DNA from: an uncultured Planctomycetaceae bacterium
GTDB taxonomy: Bacteria; Planctomycetota; Planctomycetia; Pirellulales; JACPPG01
DNA: 5,714 nt
Assembly (NCBI GenBank): GCA_945957305.1
Contig: CAMFLN010000261.1
Span: forward strand, 1 to 5,714
Direction of reading: 5' to 3'
The first letter of the stretch is position 1. Each line of letters opens with the position of its first letter. The position numbers and the translations under genes were made by a program. Positions 5,552 to 5,714 of this stretch are shown in pieces. The notes below the pieces were generated by a model. It did not search any database and was not told the DNA's origin. It was given only the letters and a program-made list of their open reading frames with translations.

Positions 5552-5714
5552 ATGATCCGCTGGGGACTATGCTGCTCGTTTCGTGAAGAACCAATCAAAT
5601 TTTGCAACGCGACAGCTACTGCCTTGCTCCGCATCTCTCGGCCGCAAGCGATCAGCAAGCTGAACCGACTCTGTCTGGAGAACAGTGCGGCACTGCAAGC
5701 AGCTCTGGAGTTTT
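5552..5714 (+). CDS. uvsE: UV-damage endonuclease (UvdE/UvsE-like), N-terminal part only
   Basis: The frame is open from ATG 5552 to the window edge: 54 codons plus one base. The peptide begins MIRWGLCCSFREEPIKF, continues with ATATALLRISR (20-30), and ends in LCLENSAALQAALEF (40-54). This resembles the start of UvdE/UvsE proteins: a first beta strand with LG(L)C-type residues, then T-x-TALLR and a helix with conserved leucines and Asn before the RxNS-type region, which would lie beyond the edge. The family nicks DNA 5' of UV photoproducts and uses a metal-dependent TIM barrel. Identification from 54 residues is moderate; the metal ligands are not visible. Ribosome site GGTGA (5542-5546) sits 5 nt before the ATG. 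Only 18 bp separate it from the regulator stop, with no terminator, so it is probably co-transcribed and under copy B. Confidence 0.68.
   Translation, partial: MIRWGLCCSFREEPIKFCNATATALLRISRPQAISKLNRLCLENSAALQAALEF

Noticed and set aside
1..5714. tRNA, rRNA, CRISPR array, insertion sequence or phage genes
   Set aside because: No cloverleaf-like segments, regularly spaced repeats, transposase motifs or terminal inverted repeats were seen on either strand.

Overview
The window is about 5.7 kb of GC-rich, tightly packed bacterial chromosome with two transcription units diverging from a 211-bp regulatory region (4426-4636). Organism: no RNA marker gene is present, so this is inference. The flavour of the regulator and of the UvdE-like N-terminus at the right edge, plus the gene mix, suggest a planctomycete (Pirellulales-like). 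That assignment rests on remembered sequence character, not on a search.

Left unit (minus strand, 4425 down to 1 and beyond the edge): an FAD-dependent amine-oxidase-like protein (COG2907 type), a DUF1365 protein, a cyclopropane-fatty-acyl-phospholipid synthase (CFA) family enzyme, and a second CFA-like SAM methyltransferase cut by the left edge. All four are translationally packed: a 55-nt overlap, then two ATGA stop/start overlaps. The FAD protein / DUF1365 / CFA combination recurs in bacteria in membrane fatty-acid modification clusters, some of them induced by singlet oxygen or light. The likely role is SAM-dependent methylation or cyclopropanation, together with oxidation, of phospholipid acyl chains. 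The exact product is unknown.

Right unit (plus strand, 4637 to 5714 and beyond): a MerR-HTH regulator with the domain layout of the B12 photoreceptors CarH/LitR, followed 18 bp later by the start of a UV-damage endonuclease (UvdE/UvsE-like) gene cut by the right edge.

Regulation: each divergent unit has a recognisable sigma-70-like promoter with a 17-bp spacer. At or just after each -10 box lies a copy of the same 17-bp element, CGTTCRAATCGTTCATT, which contains a 9-bp-spaced direct repeat. The two copies match at 16 of 17 positions. This is the arrangement expected if the regulator represses both its own unit and the lipid operon. The regulator lacks the histidine of the B12-binding motif (it reads DPYCLP where E/DxHxxG is expected) and the EH pair of CarH (it reads ER), and it carries a CxxC in the helical bundle. 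Its signal may therefore not be adenosylcobalamin. The most interesting hypothesis is a stress or light switch that joins membrane-lipid remodelling to UV repair through a B12-fold sensor that no longer has the B12 ligands.
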